Positions 17,528 through 26,667 of a DNA stretch of 64,000 nucleotides are shown piece by piece; the first letter of the stretch is position 1; each line of letters begins with the position of its first letter. Position numbers and translations under genes: made by a program. The notes under the pieces are model-generated. The model saw nothing but the letters and a program-made list of their open reading frames with translations, made no database searches and had not been told where the DNA came from. The stretch is from an uncultured Flavobacteriaceae bacterium (GTDB taxonomy: Bacteria > Bacteroidota > Bacteroidia > Flavobacteriales > Flavobacteriaceae): assembly GCA_947500385.1 (NCBI GenBank), contig CANMSA010000021.1, positions 1 through 64,000 of the forward strand, read 5' to 3'.

Positions 17528-17965
17528 ATGAGTACAATTAGCAGTAAATTAAATGAATTATTAGAGAAAACCTATGATGCAGAAAAAGGATACAAAAGTG
17601 CTGCGAAAAATAGCAGCGACCCTAAATTGGTTACATTCTTTGAAACCAAGTCTGCTGAACGCTATAACTTTGGACATCAGTTAAAATCTGAAATAAAGGC
17701 ATTTGGCAAAGCGCCAGAGACAAGTGATAGTATTACGGCAAAAGTACACCGAAATTGGATGGACCTAAAAGCTTTTTTCGCCTCTGATGATACAGAAGCC
17801 ATGTTGGAAGAAGTAATTCGAGGAGAAAAAGCAGCTTTAGAAGAGTATAATGAAGTCCTAGCTGACAAGGCCTTACCACCAACAACATTGGAGGTGCTGA
17901 TAAGACAACGAGATATTATTCAAAATGGACTTTCGGTAATTTCCAATCTTGAACATGTAAGCTAA
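17528..17965 (+). CDS. PA2169-family four-helix-bundle protein (DUF2383)
   Basis: 145 residues, all-helical. The family pattern is clear: LNELLEKTYDAEKGYKSAAK, FFETKSAERYNFGHQLKSEI, VHRNWMDLKAFF and EVIRGEKAALEEYNEVL. The carboxylates and histidines resemble ferritin-like metal sites, but a metal has not been shown for this family. Such genes appear in stress-induced clusters in Bacteroidota and Pseudomonas. A strong bidirectional terminator follows. Confidence 0.88.
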   Translation: MSTISSKLNELLEKTYDAEKGYKSAAKNSSDPKLVTFFETKSAERYNFGHQLKSEIKAFGKAPETSDSITAKVHRNWMDLKAFFASDDTEAMLEEVIRGEKAALEEYNEVLADKALPPTTLEVLIRQRDIIQNGLSVISNLEHVS

Positions 17966-17990
17966 AAACCTTATAGTTTATATTACATTA

Positions 17991-18020
17991 AAAAAAGAAG
18001 CCGAAACGGCTTCTTTTTTT
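17991..18020. terminator. Bidirectional rho-independent terminator
   Basis: aaaaaagaagccg-aaa-cggcttctttttt: a 13-pair perfect stem with A-run before and T-run after. It sits between the convergent PA2169 gene and AraC paralogue 2 and can serve both. Confidence 0.92.
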
Positions 18021-18033
18021 GTAAAAGGGAATT

Positions 18034-19074
18034 CTATATTTCCAGACGCTGCCCTTGATAATTCAAAGAACTCATTTTCTTATACGCTTTAGGGCTGCAT
18101 CGATACTTTCCCTTAAAAATTTTACAGAAGTAGCTTCTGCTGGTAAAGCCAATAGAGTAAACCACTTCAGATACATTCATCTCAGTAGTACGCAACAAGT
18201 ATTCTGCCCTCACCAACCTAGCATCCCTTACAAATTCCCCCACCGTCATTTGGTAAATGAATCGGAAACCTTCTTGTAATTTAGCCGCCGAAAGGCCAGA
18301 TTTACGACAAATCGTATCTATGGAGTGTTGTACTTCTGGGTAATTTTTAATGAAATCGCCTACCTCGGCTATTTCGAGGAGCATTTGTTTCGATAGCTTA
18401 CATTGCTGCTGTTGACTTATTTCAAGCTCCATTTTAAACTGTTCGATATGCTTTGCCAAAATCAAATGGCAGATACCCTCAAATTGCATTAAGGTTGAAA
18501 ATTCGTTGGCATATTTAGCATTTCCCAAAAGTTTTATGAGCTCTCCTATTTCTAGGTTCAACCTTCCCAAATGAAAATGGCTTTCGGGTTCTTCAAAGAA
18601 TTTCAGAAGTTCCAATATCTTTGTATCAAAACCTTCTTTATCTCCTTCAAACCTTTTGATATATTGTTTTTTTTCAAGACGAATCAGGTTTAGAATAAGT
18701 GGCTCTTCTTTACGTATCAGCAACTCGCTTACTACCTTTGGTTGCGTCGTAATTACGGCAGTTTGTAATTCCTCCAATTTGGTTATTTCACTCCCGTTCT
18801 CAAGACGATGAAAACAACTACCCTGAAAACAATACAGAAAATACATAACATTGTTTTTAAAATTTGCCAAAACAATAGTAATATCCTGTTTCGCTACAAT
18901 ATTAAACTCCATGGCAATAAGGCCATCGTCGAAATAGATGCACCTTACTTCTCCTGTACCCAGCGAAGGAGAAACTTTTAAGACCTGTATACCATTCTCA
19001 TACGTAACTTTCCCCGAAACATAACGACTTAACCGTTTTAATTCCTGAAAAGCCTTTTTTTTTCGTGTCTTCAT
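18034..19074 (-). CDS. AraC-family regulator, paralogue 2
   Basis: 346 residues. The C-terminal AraC domain has CRKSGLSAAKLQEGFRFIYQ and VSEVVYSIGFTSRSYFCKIF, ending CSPKAYKK. The N-terminal sensor domain shares the layout GTGEVRCIYFDDGLIAMEFNI (compare paralogues 1 and 3) and a LNLIRLEKKQYIKR segment. Basic N-terminal start KTRKKKAFQELKR. Ligand unknown. A -7-like TAATTTTG is 36 bases upstream of the ATG. Confidence 0.9.
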   Translation of the reverse strand: MKTRKKKAFQELKRLSRYVSGKVTYENGIQVLKVSPSLGTGEVRCIYFDDGLIAMEFNIVAKQDITIVLANFKNNVMYFLYCFQGSCFHRLENGSEITKLEELQTAVITTQPKVVSELLIRKEEPLILNLIRLEKKQYIKRFEGDKEGFDTKILELLKFFEEPESHFHLGRLNLEIGELIKLLGNAKYANEFSTLMQFEGICHLILAKHIEQFKMELEISQQQQCKLSKQMLLEIAEVGDFIKNYPEVQHSIDTICRKSGLSAAKLQEGFRFIYQMTVGEFVRDARLVRAEYLLRTTEMNVSEVVYSIGFTSRSYFCKIFKGKYRCSPKAYKKMSSLNYQGQRLEI

Positions 19075-19109
19075 TTTTTCATCTAACTACATTCATTCTC
19101 AATCAAAGT

Positions 19110-19117
19110 CAAAATTA
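19110..19117 (-). promoter_or_regulatory. Putative -7 element (TAATTTTG) of AraC paralogue 2
   Basis: Minus-strand TAATTTTG fits TAnnTTTG, 36 bases upstream of the ATG at 19074. A -33 element is not evident. Confidence 0.4.
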
Positions 19118-19283
19118 CCCTATCAACGATGACGAACTTGCCACTATAAATGAATTGTTTAACGTTATCGAGGTAATCAAGTGAAATCATATCGATTGAT
19201 CAAACATTTAATTTCTAATGGATTACATTTTTATTGATTTGGAACAATAACACATATAGGCATTTTGTTACTTGCGGTTATCT

Positions 19284-19997
19284 ATGTACTACAAACTTTC
19301 CAATACGGCCGAGAGAAATCAAATTGAACAATTGTTCAAAATACCTTTCAAATACCCCAACCTTTATCGTCCCGAAATAGTAATAAATGGGTTTATGGAG
19401 AGTAGCATTCCAATAATCACAGGGGAAGAACCTGATAAAGTATCTCTGGGGATTTGGGGTATACTTCCAGAAGACTACCGTGATGACTGGAGCGCTTTTC
19501 AAAACATGTCGAACACGCTTACCATTGATGAAAAAATGCTTGACGATAGTTCATGGTACAAAACCGCCTTTGAGCGTAGACGCTGTTTAATTATTGTTAC
19601 GGGTTTTTTCACTACTTTTTTACAAAAAGGAACAATTTACCCCTATTACTTGGGCCGATCAGATGGCGCTCCTTTTTTTCTGGCAGGCATCTACAATAAG
19701 CTGAACGATGGTTTCATCACCGCTTCCCTATTGGTCGGTGAAGCTGATAGTTACGTGCAAAAATTCCAAAATTTAACCAAAACCATGCCCGTTGTAGTTC
19801 CGGAAAACCACACTCAGTTATGGCTAGACCAATCGATATCACTGGGTGGTTTGAGAGAAATGATGGCCAACCCTTTACCAAATAAATTGAAAGCCAATCC
19901 TATTGCCAAAGATTTTTTCAAGAATAACATTTCCTATGACAGCATGCTGACCCCTTTGGACTATTCGGATAATCCAATAGATGAAAATGAGTTATAG
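19284..19997 (+). CDS. SRAP-fold (YedK/HMCES-like) protein, catalytic residues lost
   Basis: 237 residues from ATG 19284 (the frame extends back to a TTG at 19272). Overall pattern is that of SOS-response-associated SRAP proteins: LGIWGILPEDY, RRCLIIVTGFF, APFFLAGIYNKL and KTMPVVVPEN align with the usual WGLIP, RCLIPADGFYEW, FAGLW and RMPVIL blocks. The residues that act on abasic DNA are replaced: the nucleophile Cys2 is Tyr2, the Glu of GFYEW is Thr110, and the His before RMP is Gln162. It therefore should not crosslink abasic sites by the known mechanism. It lies between two AraC paralogues and overlaps the convergent one by 6 bases. A non-catalytic DNA-binding or regulatory role is inference. 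Confidence 0.8.
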   Translation: MYYKLSNTAERNQIEQLFKIPFKYPNLYRPEIVINGFMESSIPIITGEEPDKVSLGIWGILPEDYRDDWSAFQNMSNTLTIDEKMLDDSSWYKTAFERRRCLIIVTGFFTTFLQKGTIYPYYLGRSDGAPFFLAGIYNKLNDGFITASLLVGEADSYVQKFQNLTKTMPVVVPENHTQLWLDQSISLGGLREMMANPLPNKLKANPIAKDFFKNNISYDSMLTPLDYSDNPIDENEL

Positions 19998-21017
19998 TTT
20001 TTGTTCTTTTAACTTTTTGCGATAGTCGGTAGGTAGCATACCGTATTCCTCCCAAAAGATTTTAGAGAAATAACTTCTACTTTTTATACCTATATGGTAC
20101 ACAATTTCCGAAACCGATAGTTCCGAATTTTTCAAATAATCCCTAGCAATTTCTAATTTAATTTGACGGATATAGGCATTTACAGACTTGGAGTAAAGTA
20201 ACTTAAACCCTAGCTGAAGTTTTTTAGGGCTTAGCATTGCATAATCTGACAATTTCTTAATGGTTAAGGTTTCAGAGATACTATCTACAATAAAACCGGC
20301 TAACTCGTGCACTTTACGTATATCAGCTTTTGAGAGCGACTCCGGAAGTATTTCTTTCTCCTCAAACTCATGGTGTTCCATTAATTGCAACGCCAATATA
20401 AGATACAATCTACCCTCTAGTGACAGCGTCCTAATGATACCACTTTCGTAAACATTTTCAAGTGCTTTTACCTGATCTGCAATCCTTAAACTATAACTAC
20501 CGGAATGGGCATAAGGAAAACTAGAATCCTCATCCTTAAATACCGACAGTAAGAGATCATTTAAGTAGCTTACATTGTTGTTTCGTTTCTTTAGGAATTC
20601 TTTCTTCCTTATTCGAATGAAATTTATCTTCAAGGGTATGTTCGCGGGAAAAATGAACGTCTTTCTGGAAAACCGTTTTGGCGAAAGAATAATATTCTGA
20701 TAGCGCTCCAAATTCATAGGTTCGCTATTCGCTCCTTCCTGATACTGCAAGGCCCCTTTCGAAATAAAAATAAACTCTATGGGAGATATTTGAGATGTTT
20801 TGAATGAAATCTTTGTTGGTTCGTTCAAGACTATATCGCAGTCTAGCAAAGATACTCCCCAATCAAAAGAAATACTTCTGATAGTACCAGTTCCTTTTCC
20901 ATTGCTGAAATCTAAGGTATTTTCACCCCATTTCTTAGCAAGCGAACCATCCAAACAAGTCACTAGTTGCTTAAATACAACTTCTTCCTTTACACTATTA
21001 ATAAGTATCTCTTGCAT
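19992..21017 (-). CDS. AraC-family regulator, paralogue 3
   Basis: 341 residues. HTH segments: SDYAMLSPKKLQLGFKLLYS and VSEIVYHIGIKSRSYFSKIF. The N-terminal half shares WGENTLDFSNGKGTGTIR and FDWGVSLLDCDI with paralogue 1, showing recent common origin. Followed by the FIRIRKKEFLKKRNNN block also seen in paralogue 1. Convergent with, and 6 bases into, the degenerate SRAP gene. Confidence 0.9.
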   Translation of the reverse strand: MQEILINSVKEEVVFKQLVTCLDGSLAKKWGENTLDFSNGKGTGTIRSISFDWGVSLLDCDIVLNEPTKISFKTSQISPIEFIFISKGALQYQEGANSEPMNLERYQNIILSPKRFSRKTFIFPANIPLKINFIRIRKKEFLKKRNNNVSYLNDLLLSVFKDEDSSFPYAHSGSYSLRIADQVKALENVYESGIIRTLSLEGRLYLILALQLMEHHEFEEKEILPESLSKADIRKVHELAGFIVDSISETLTIKKLSDYAMLSPKKLQLGFKLLYSKSVNAYIRQIKLEIARDYLKNSELSVSEIVYHIGIKSRSYFSKIFWEEYGMLPTDYRKKLKEQKL

Positions 21018-21178
21018 ACCTAATCTCCTAACCTACTCATATTTGCAGCGCAAAGAACTTACAATAGGAAACGAACCATTAACAATATCGAAACTTAAAT
21101 TAACACAAAAGGTGTGTTTTAAAATCAAAAAATATGGTATTAATTTTGAGATTTAATACTGAAAGTCAGATGAAAAAG

Positions 21179-22225
21179 CTAGGCGGTCTGTGAGGTAGAA
21201 GAGGTGCTTTTTCTAACTTTATTGATATACTCCCGAGGACTCATCGCATACTGATTCTTAAAAAGCTTGGAAAAATAGCTCCTTGAATTGATTCCTATAC
21301 GGTAGGTAATTTGAGTGATGTTTAGATCCGTGGTTTCAATCAGTTCCTTTGCTTTTTCTATTTTCGCATTTCTTATAAAGGTATTCACCGAACTACCATA
21401 TAAATGTTTAAAACCACTTTGAAGGGTATTTTGATTAAGCCCCACCCTACGGGCAAGGGAGAGAATATTTTCCAAATTCTCCAATTCGGCCTTGATAATT
21501 TCTGCTGCTTCCTCTATTTTTTTTACGGTGGTTTGTCTAAGTATTTTGCGCTTGCCGGGACTTGACAAATCATCGAGGTATTGACGTAAACGGTGCGACA
21601 ATATCTCGTAGACCTTACCCTCTAAAAAGACAGACCTGGTAAAGCCGATGAGTTCGCATTCTATAATTTCCTCGATTGCCCTAGAAATATCCAAACTATA
21701 GTGACTCTTGTGATAAAAAAGATTGATTCCATTTACATCGCGAAAAAGTTGCTCCAAATCAATATTCATAGAAGGTAAAAAATCTTCTATTTTTTCTTCA
21801 AAAACCTTACGGTTAATTTCAAGATTAAAGATACATATCGGGGTGTTGGCAGGTAAATTGAGAATGGTATTATTCCTAGTATTCGCAGAAATGATAGCAC
21901 TCTCTAGATGATGAATGTCCATAGGTTCCTCTTTGCCTGAAAATCGATGGCCAATCGTTGATTCCCTATTAAAAATCATTCGAAGGGGTTGTATCGTTGA
22001 CCGGCTTAACTCGATAGATAGTGGTTCCTCAAGCTGAAAATCTATATCAAGTATGCCAACACCGTGTGAGAACAACGTTGCTTTTACATACCCTCGACCA
22101 CTACTTTCAGGAATATCAAAGCACAACTCGTTATTTTCTTCATCACATTTGGCAGCAAAATTTTTTGCTAGACCTAGAATTAGTTCTCTAACATCAAAAT
22201 CTTTTAAATCGGCCTTTTCTGACAT
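21179..22225 (-). CDS. AraC-family regulator, paralogue 4
   Basis: 348 residues. HTH segments: ARRVGLNQNTLQSGFKHLYG and ITQITYRIGINSRSYFSKLF, closing AMSPREYINK. The N-terminal domain follows the same plan as the other three (GRGYVKATLFSHGVGILDIDF, then CIFNLEINRKVFEEK) but is the most diverged. Same strand as paralogue 3, 161 bp apart, so probably a separate transcript. Confidence 0.9.
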   Translation of the reverse strand: MSEKADLKDFDVRELILGLAKNFAAKCDEENNELCFDIPESSGRGYVKATLFSHGVGILDIDFQLEEPLSIELSRSTIQPLRMIFNRESTIGHRFSGKEEPMDIHHLESAIISANTRNNTILNLPANTPICIFNLEINRKVFEEKIEDFLPSMNIDLEQLFRDVNGINLFYHKSHYSLDISRAIEEIIECELIGFTRSVFLEGKVYEILSHRLRQYLDDLSSPGKRKILRQTTVKKIEEAAEIIKAELENLENILSLARRVGLNQNTLQSGFKHLYGSSVNTFIRNAKIEKAKELIETTDLNITQITYRIGINSRSYFSKLFKNQYAMSPREYINKVRKSTSSTSQTA

Positions 22226-22424
22226 ACAAAACAGTTACTGGCTAAAATACATGTTTCCGATCAATGTAAATTATTTTTTTGCGTAAATCAATATTGCTTT
22301 TAAACGTTTCTTCAGTTTAGTTAGCATATGAGGCAACAATATAAACATATGAACCAAAAGCTGCTTGGTGAAATTGGCATCTTTGTAGTAGAAAAAGAGT
22401 AATAACCCTTAAAACCAAAAAAAC

Positions 22425-22589
22425 ATGTTACGTTGGACAATCACTTTTATCGTATTGGCATTAATTGCAGGAGTGTTGGGATTCGGAGGAATCGCCGCCA
22501 GTGCAGCCGGAATCGCAAAAGTATTATTTTTTATTTTCTTAGTACTTTTTGTGATATCCCTTATTACCGGAAGAAAAAAAATAGGATAA
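22425..22589 (+). CDS. DUF1328 small membrane protein
   Basis: 54 residues. Nearly the whole sequence is the DUF1328 pattern: a start [20 protein letters not shown], then [19 protein letters not shown] and a short GRKK tail. Two membrane helices. Family members (E. coli YtjA) are small membrane proteins of unknown function, frequently stress-induced. Begins a run of three tiny envelope genes on the + strand. Confidence 0.9.
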   Translation: MLRWTITFIVLALIAGVLGFGGIAASAAGIAKVLFFIFLVLFVISLITGRKKIG

Positions 22590-22605
22590 TTTTAAAAACA
22601 ATCAA

Positions 22606-22812
22606 ATGAGAAAATTAAAAACATGCATTACCACCTTATTCATTACACTTTTTATACTGACCTCCATGAGCTGTAGAGAAAAAACTACCAGTGAAAAAAT
22701 AGAGGATGGTGTTGAGGAAGTAGGGGAAGAACTAGAGGACGCGGGAGACGAGCTAAAAGACGGCGCGGAGGACATCAAAAATGAAGTTGAAGATGCCGTA
22801 GATGATAACTAG
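22606..22812 (+). CDS. Small acidic lipoprotein
   Basis: 68 residues. Lipobox MSC (Cys23) after a hydrophobic signal. The mature 45 residues are an acidic helix with repeated GxxE/D spacing (VEEVGEELEDAGDELKDGAED), a pattern that recalls small apolar-faced stress lipoproteins. No named family assigned. It lies 16 bp after the DUF1328 gene and is followed by a terminator. Confidence 0.8.
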   Translation: MRKLKTCITTLFITLFILTSMSCREKTTSEKIEDGVEEVGEELEDAGDELKDGAEDIKNEVEDAVDDN

Positions 22813-22822
22813 AAACCATAAT

Positions 22823-22848
22823 AAAGCAGGTCTAGGCCTGCTTTCTTG
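22823..22848 (+). terminator. Rho-independent terminator
   Basis: aaagcagg-tctagg-cctgcttt, an eight-pair stem followed by cttg (weak T-run). Ends the DUF1328/lipoprotein transcript. Confidence 0.65.
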
Positions 22849-22860
22849 ATTCTTATTAAA

Positions 22861-22995
22861 ATGATACAACTCTTTAAAGCAAAAAAAACAAAACGAGCCA
22901 AAGTAAAATCGGCAGTAAAAATAGGTGGAATTCTATTCTGCGTAGGAATGCTACTTTTAGTATTGATCATCATTCGAATACATATCGGTTTTTAG
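22861..22995 (+). CDS. Possible 44-residue basic membrane protein
   Basis: ATG 22861 to TAG 22995. A lysine-rich N-terminus (FKAKKTKRAKVKSAVK) precedes a single strong membrane helix (GGILFCVGMLLLVLIIIRI). The positive-inside layout is that of a genuine small membrane protein. No family recognised. It follows a terminator and precedes the cardiolipin synthase gene by 121 bp. Confidence 0.6.
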   Translation: MIQLFKAKKTKRAKVKSAVKIGGILFCVGMLLLVLIIIRIHIGF

Positions 22996-23116
22996 TCTCT
23001 CTCTACCTAAACACCATTGGCCAGTGTTCTAAAATCCCCTCTAATAAAACACTACATCTGTATCTCGATTTTAATTAAACACTTCTAAACAGGGGATAAT
23101 AGCTACCTTTAACCCA

Positions 23117-24538
23117 ATGAAAACAACCATATTCTTCGCCTACATATCGGTTACTATATGGGCCATTTGTAGCGTGATTTTTCATGGATCTCGACCAAGT
23201 AGATCGCTGAGCTGGGTGCTATGTGTTTTGCTATTTCCTTTTCTAGGCCCCCTTCTTTACTATCTTTTTGGTGTAAATAGAAGGAAGTTTAAATTTTACA
23301 AACTAAGAGAAAACTATAAAAGACAATTATACGATAAGCAACATACCGTTCCCAAATCTAGATGGAAAAAAGGCAGCGTGAAACAATCAAGATCAAAGAG
23401 GCTATCCTTGATGTTGGCAAACAGTACGAACCATGAAGCATTTGAAGGAAATGATCTAACGGTAATGCATTCGGGAGCAACGGCGTTCGAAACAATCTTT
23501 GAAGCCTTGGACAAGGCACAAAAATTTATTCACATTCAATACTACCTTTTTGAAAAAGGATTTTTGCAAGATACTTTTTATGATTTGTTACAGAAAAAAG
23601 TTTCGGAAGGCATAGAAGTGCGAATGCTTTATGATTCTTACGGCAGCATGGCATTCCGTGGTAAACTAAAAAGGCGATTTAGCGATATCGGCGTTGAAAT
23701 CTACGCCATGATGCCATTGCGAATAGGAAGCTTGCTGTATACACTAAATTACAGAAATCATCGTAAGATTATCGTTGTCGACGGCACAGTTGGTTTTATT
23801 GGTGGAATGAATGTTTCAGACTTATACGTATCCGAGAAAGGGGAATTGGGCAAATGGCAAGATGTACACCTCAAAATCGCAGGTCCTTCGGTAAACAGCC
23901 TACATCGTATTTTTATTAAAGACTTTCATTTTGCAAGCAAAAAGCCCCCATTGTTGCAAACGACATATCTTCCCGAAATAAGTAAAAAGGGCAATATCAC
24001 ATTACAGTTAATACCAAGTGGGCCCGACTCCGACCAACCCGCTATTTTTCATCAATACATCAGCATGATACACAGCGCAAAAAAATCAGTGCGAATTGCA
24101 AATCCTTATTTTATTCCGGGGCCCTCTGTTTTGGCCGCAATAAAAATAGCTGCATTGGGCGGAGTAAAGGTAAAACTACTGGTACCAGGCGAATCTGATT
24201 CTTTTCTGGCCAAATATAGCATGCTTTCCAATTTTGGGGATTTGTTAAAGGTAGGCGTGGAAATTTACGTTCGAGACGATTTTTCACATAGTAAAGTGAT
24301 TTTAATGGATTCTGTGGTTGCATCCGTTGGCACCGGTAATTTTGACCACAGAAGTTTTGAGCACAATTTTGAGACCAATGCCTTAGTCTACGACCATATA
24401 ATCACACAAAATCTTTGCGAGGTGTTTGATGAGGCCTGTGGAAAGGCCAAACTTCTAGATGCGAACGACTACTCAAAAAGGTCTCGAGTTGAAATCTTTA
24501 AAGAACGACTAGCTCGATTTTTTAGCCCGCTGTTATAA
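23117..24538 (+). CDS. cls: Cardiolipin synthase
   Basis: 473 residues. Two N-terminal membrane helices with the PLDNuc pattern (SLSWVLCVLLFPFLGPLLYY) precede two phospholipase D active sites: NHRKIIVVDGTVGFIGGMN and SHSKVILMDSVVASVGTGNFD, both HxKxxxxD. It joins two phosphatidylglycerols to cardiolipin at the inner membrane. Length and layout match bacterial ClsA. Followed 33 bp later by an M48-like gene on the same strand. Confidence 0.93.
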   Translation: MKTTIFFAYISVTIWAICSVIFHGSRPSRSLSWVLCVLLFPFLGPLLYYLFGVNRRKFKFYKLRENYKRQLYDKQHTVPKSRWKKGSVKQSRSKRLSLMLANSTNHEAFEGNDLTVMHSGATAFETIFEALDKAQKFIHIQYYLFEKGFLQDTFYDLLQKKVSEGIEVRMLYDSYGSMAFRGKLKRRFSDIGVEIYAMMPLRIGSLLYTLNYRNHRKIIVVDGTVGFIGGMNVSDLYVSEKGELGKWQDVHLKIAGPSVNSLHRIFIKDFHFASKKPPLLQTTYLPEISKKGNITLQLIPSGPDSDQPAIFHQYISMIHSAKKSVRIANPYFIPGPSVLAAIKIAALGGVKVKLLVPGESDSFLAKYSMLSNFGDLLKVGVEIYVRDDFSHSKVILMDSVVASVGTGNFDHRSFEHNFETNALVYDHIITQNLCEVFDEACGKAKLLDANDYSKRSRVEIFKERLARFFSPLL

Positions 24539-24571
24539 CTTATATACTATTTATTGTTCTAGTTAATATCC

Positions 24572-25135
24572 ATGACCATTACATCTTTAAAACATCATGC
24601 ACCCGAAAGTATTCGAAATGAGGCGTTAGCGGCATTGCGTTATTATCCCAGTTTGGTAACGACCCCTATAGAATTCAAATTCAAAAGGAGGCTCCGTAAA
24701 TCAATCATGAAAGCCCAACCATTATGGAAGAGCATTTTTATGAGTCGAAAAAAGCGGGCTTATGTAATTTTGGTTAGTGAGTCCTTTAAAATTGGTGATG
24801 AATTATTTATGACCAAAAATCTGGCTTCCGATATTCTAATTGGCTGGTTCGGTCACGAACTGGGTCACATAAAGGATTACCAGCAGCGAAACGGATTCAA
24901 CCTTTTGGGTTTTGGTTTACGTTACTTATTATCAAAAAAGTTTATAAGACATGCGGAACAAACAGCGGATAGTTTTGCTGTTTCCAGGGGTATGGCTTCT
25001 TATATCCTTAGCGCAAAGGAGTTCATATTACATCAAGCGAGCATTGATGATAAATACCGCAGCAGAATAAAAGAACTATATCTATCACCAGACGAAATTT
25101 TGCTGTTGGCAAAGGAACTTGAAGAGGAAAGTTAA
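24572..25135 (+). CDS. M48-like zinc metallopeptidase
   Basis: 187 residues. The zinc motif HELGH lies in LIGWFGHELGHIKDYQQ, and a downstream RHAEQTADSFAVSRGM supplies the third ligand pattern of M48 and SprT-like families. Neither a signal peptide nor a clear membrane helix is visible, so it may be cytoplasmic. The substrate is unknown. The end overlaps the convergent GH3 gene by 4 bases. Confidence 0.75.
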   Translation: MTITSLKHHAPESIRNEALAALRYYPSLVTTPIEFKFKRRLRKSIMKAQPLWKSIFMSRKKRAYVILVSESFKIGDELFMTKNLASDILIGWFGHELGHIKDYQQRNGFNLLGFGLRYLLSKKFIRHAEQTADSFAVSRGMASYILSAKEFILHQASIDDKYRSRIKELYLSPDEILLLAKELEEES

Positions 25136-26667
25136 GTGCTTTCGTTTTGAAATCGCTTCACAAATTTTTCCCATCCTTCAAACTTTTCTTCACTCATAAC
25201 ACGCTCCATTTTCACCTGTCCTCCTTTTTTCTTGCTTGCTGCACTCCACTCATGAAAAATTTCAGGGTCAACGATACGAACTTTTACCCCCTTTAGCGCC
25301 TTAGACCTGGCCACGCGATAATTTTTGTTTGCTTTTTTTAGAAAAACATCAAGGGTTTCGGCAATTTCATGGTCGGCAACCTGCTCGGTTCCGAGATACC
25401 ATGTATGGTAAAAACCATCTTCATACTTTTTGGCACAAAGAGTGTATTCCGGTATTTGAATTTTATACCTTTCCTCTAAATGCCCCACTCCATCGTTCAA
25501 TTTGTTGACCGATAACTGAGAACCAACAGTATTAAGGAAAAATTTTGTACGTCCCGTAATCTTTATTTCTGCCCTTTCCACATTGGTGAATTCAACAGTG
25601 TCTCCAATCATATAGCGCCAAGCCCCAGCAACGGTACTCAATACCAACACATAGTCTTGTCCGAGTCTTACTTCATCTAAACCTACACTCTTCGCCGTCT
25701 GGGCCAAGCTACCATCTTCCTTGATTGCCTCGGTTTCAAAGGGTATAAATTCAAAATAGATACCATTGTCAGTAACCAATTGCATGGCATTCGTTTCTGG
25801 TCTACTCTGAAATGCGATAAATCCTTCTGAAGCCAAATAAGTGTCTATTATGGTCATAGGCTTCCCCATAAGGGCATTGAAGCTTTTCTCATAAGGTCCG
25901 AAAGCCACTCCCCCGGAAGTAAAGACCCGAAGGTTCGGCCATATTTCGTGAATGTGATTTAGCTTGTGGGCCCTAATAACTTCTTTCAACATTAATTCCA
26001 TCCATGATGGAATACCGCTTAAGGCTCCAATATCCCAACTAGGAGCTTGAGCGACTATTTTGGTCACCCGTTCATCCCAATCATCAATTTCTGCGATATC
26101 CTGCCCTGGCTTGTAGTAACCACGAAACCATGACGGTATATTGCTGGCGCTAATTCCGCTAATTTCTCCTTCTAGATGTCCCTTCCGTTGGGTTAAGTCG
26201 GTTGAACTTCCTAACATCAATATACCTTTTTCAAAAAAATCTGCCGGCAGGTCAAAATTTTTCAAAGCCAGAACCTGTTGTACCCCTGCATTTTGAATTG
26301 ATTTAATCATTGCATCGGTAACAGGGATTCGCTTACTTGTTTTCCCAGTGGTTCCAGAGCTAAGGGCATAATAATCGGGATACCCGGGCCAAGTGACGTT
26401 TTCTAAATTTTCTTGGTGTTGTTTGCTCCACCACTGTTTGTTGATTCGATAATAGTCAAAAAAAGGAACCGTAGCGGCGAACGTTCGCGCCGTATCATCT
26501 GCGTTTAAAATGGCATTAAAGTCATACTGTTTGCCAAAAGCTGTTGTGGTAGCCTCTTTCAACAATTCGTTTAAAACCTGTTTTTGTTCTTCCACAGGGT
26601 TACGTTCATTGGTTACTAGATCCACTGCCTGCAACACTCCCTTTACTAAATTTCCCAAGATTGTCAT
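25132..26667 (-). CDS. GH3-family (auxin-responsive-like) acyl-adenylate enzyme
   Basis: 511 residues from Met at 26667 (ten codons further up is another ATG, 26697). GH3 pattern: YYALSSGTTGKTSKRIPVT (ATP loop), LRVFTSGGVAFGPYEKSF, YLASEGFIAFQ and YMIGDTVEFTNVERAEIKITGRT. Plant GH3 enzymes join amino acids to jasmonate or auxin via an adenylate; bacterial homologues in Bacteroidota are widespread and uncharacterised. Isolated gene, convergent with the M48-like gene. Confidence 0.88.
   Translation of the reverse strand: MTILGNLVKGVLQAVDLVTNERNPVEEQKQVLNELLKEATTTAFGKQYDFNAILNADDTARTFAATVPFFDYYRINKQWWSKQHQENLENVTWPGYPDYYALSSGTTGKTSKRIPVTDAMIKSIQNAGVQQVLALKNFDLPADFFEKGILMLGSSTDLTQRKGHLEGEISGISASNIPSWFRGYYKPGQDIAEIDDWDERVTKIVAQAPSWDIGALSGIPSWMELMLKEVIRAHKLNHIHEIWPNLRVFTSGGVAFGPYEKSFNALMGKPMTIIDTYLASEGFIAFQSRPETNAMQLVTDNGIYFEFIPFETEAIKEDGSLAQTAKSVGLDEVRLGQDYVLVLSTVAGAWRYMIGDTVEFTNVERAEIKITGRTKFFLNTVGSQLSVNKLNDGVGHLEERYKIQIPEYTLCAKKYEDGFYHTWYLGTEQVADHEIAETLDVFLKKANKNYRVARSKALKGVKVRIVDPEIFHEWSAASKKKGGQVKMERVMSEEKFEGWEKFVKRFQNEST

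Noticed and set aside
22328-22402. 24-codon frame before DUF1328
   Set aside because: Too short and featureless to support; may be leader sequence.
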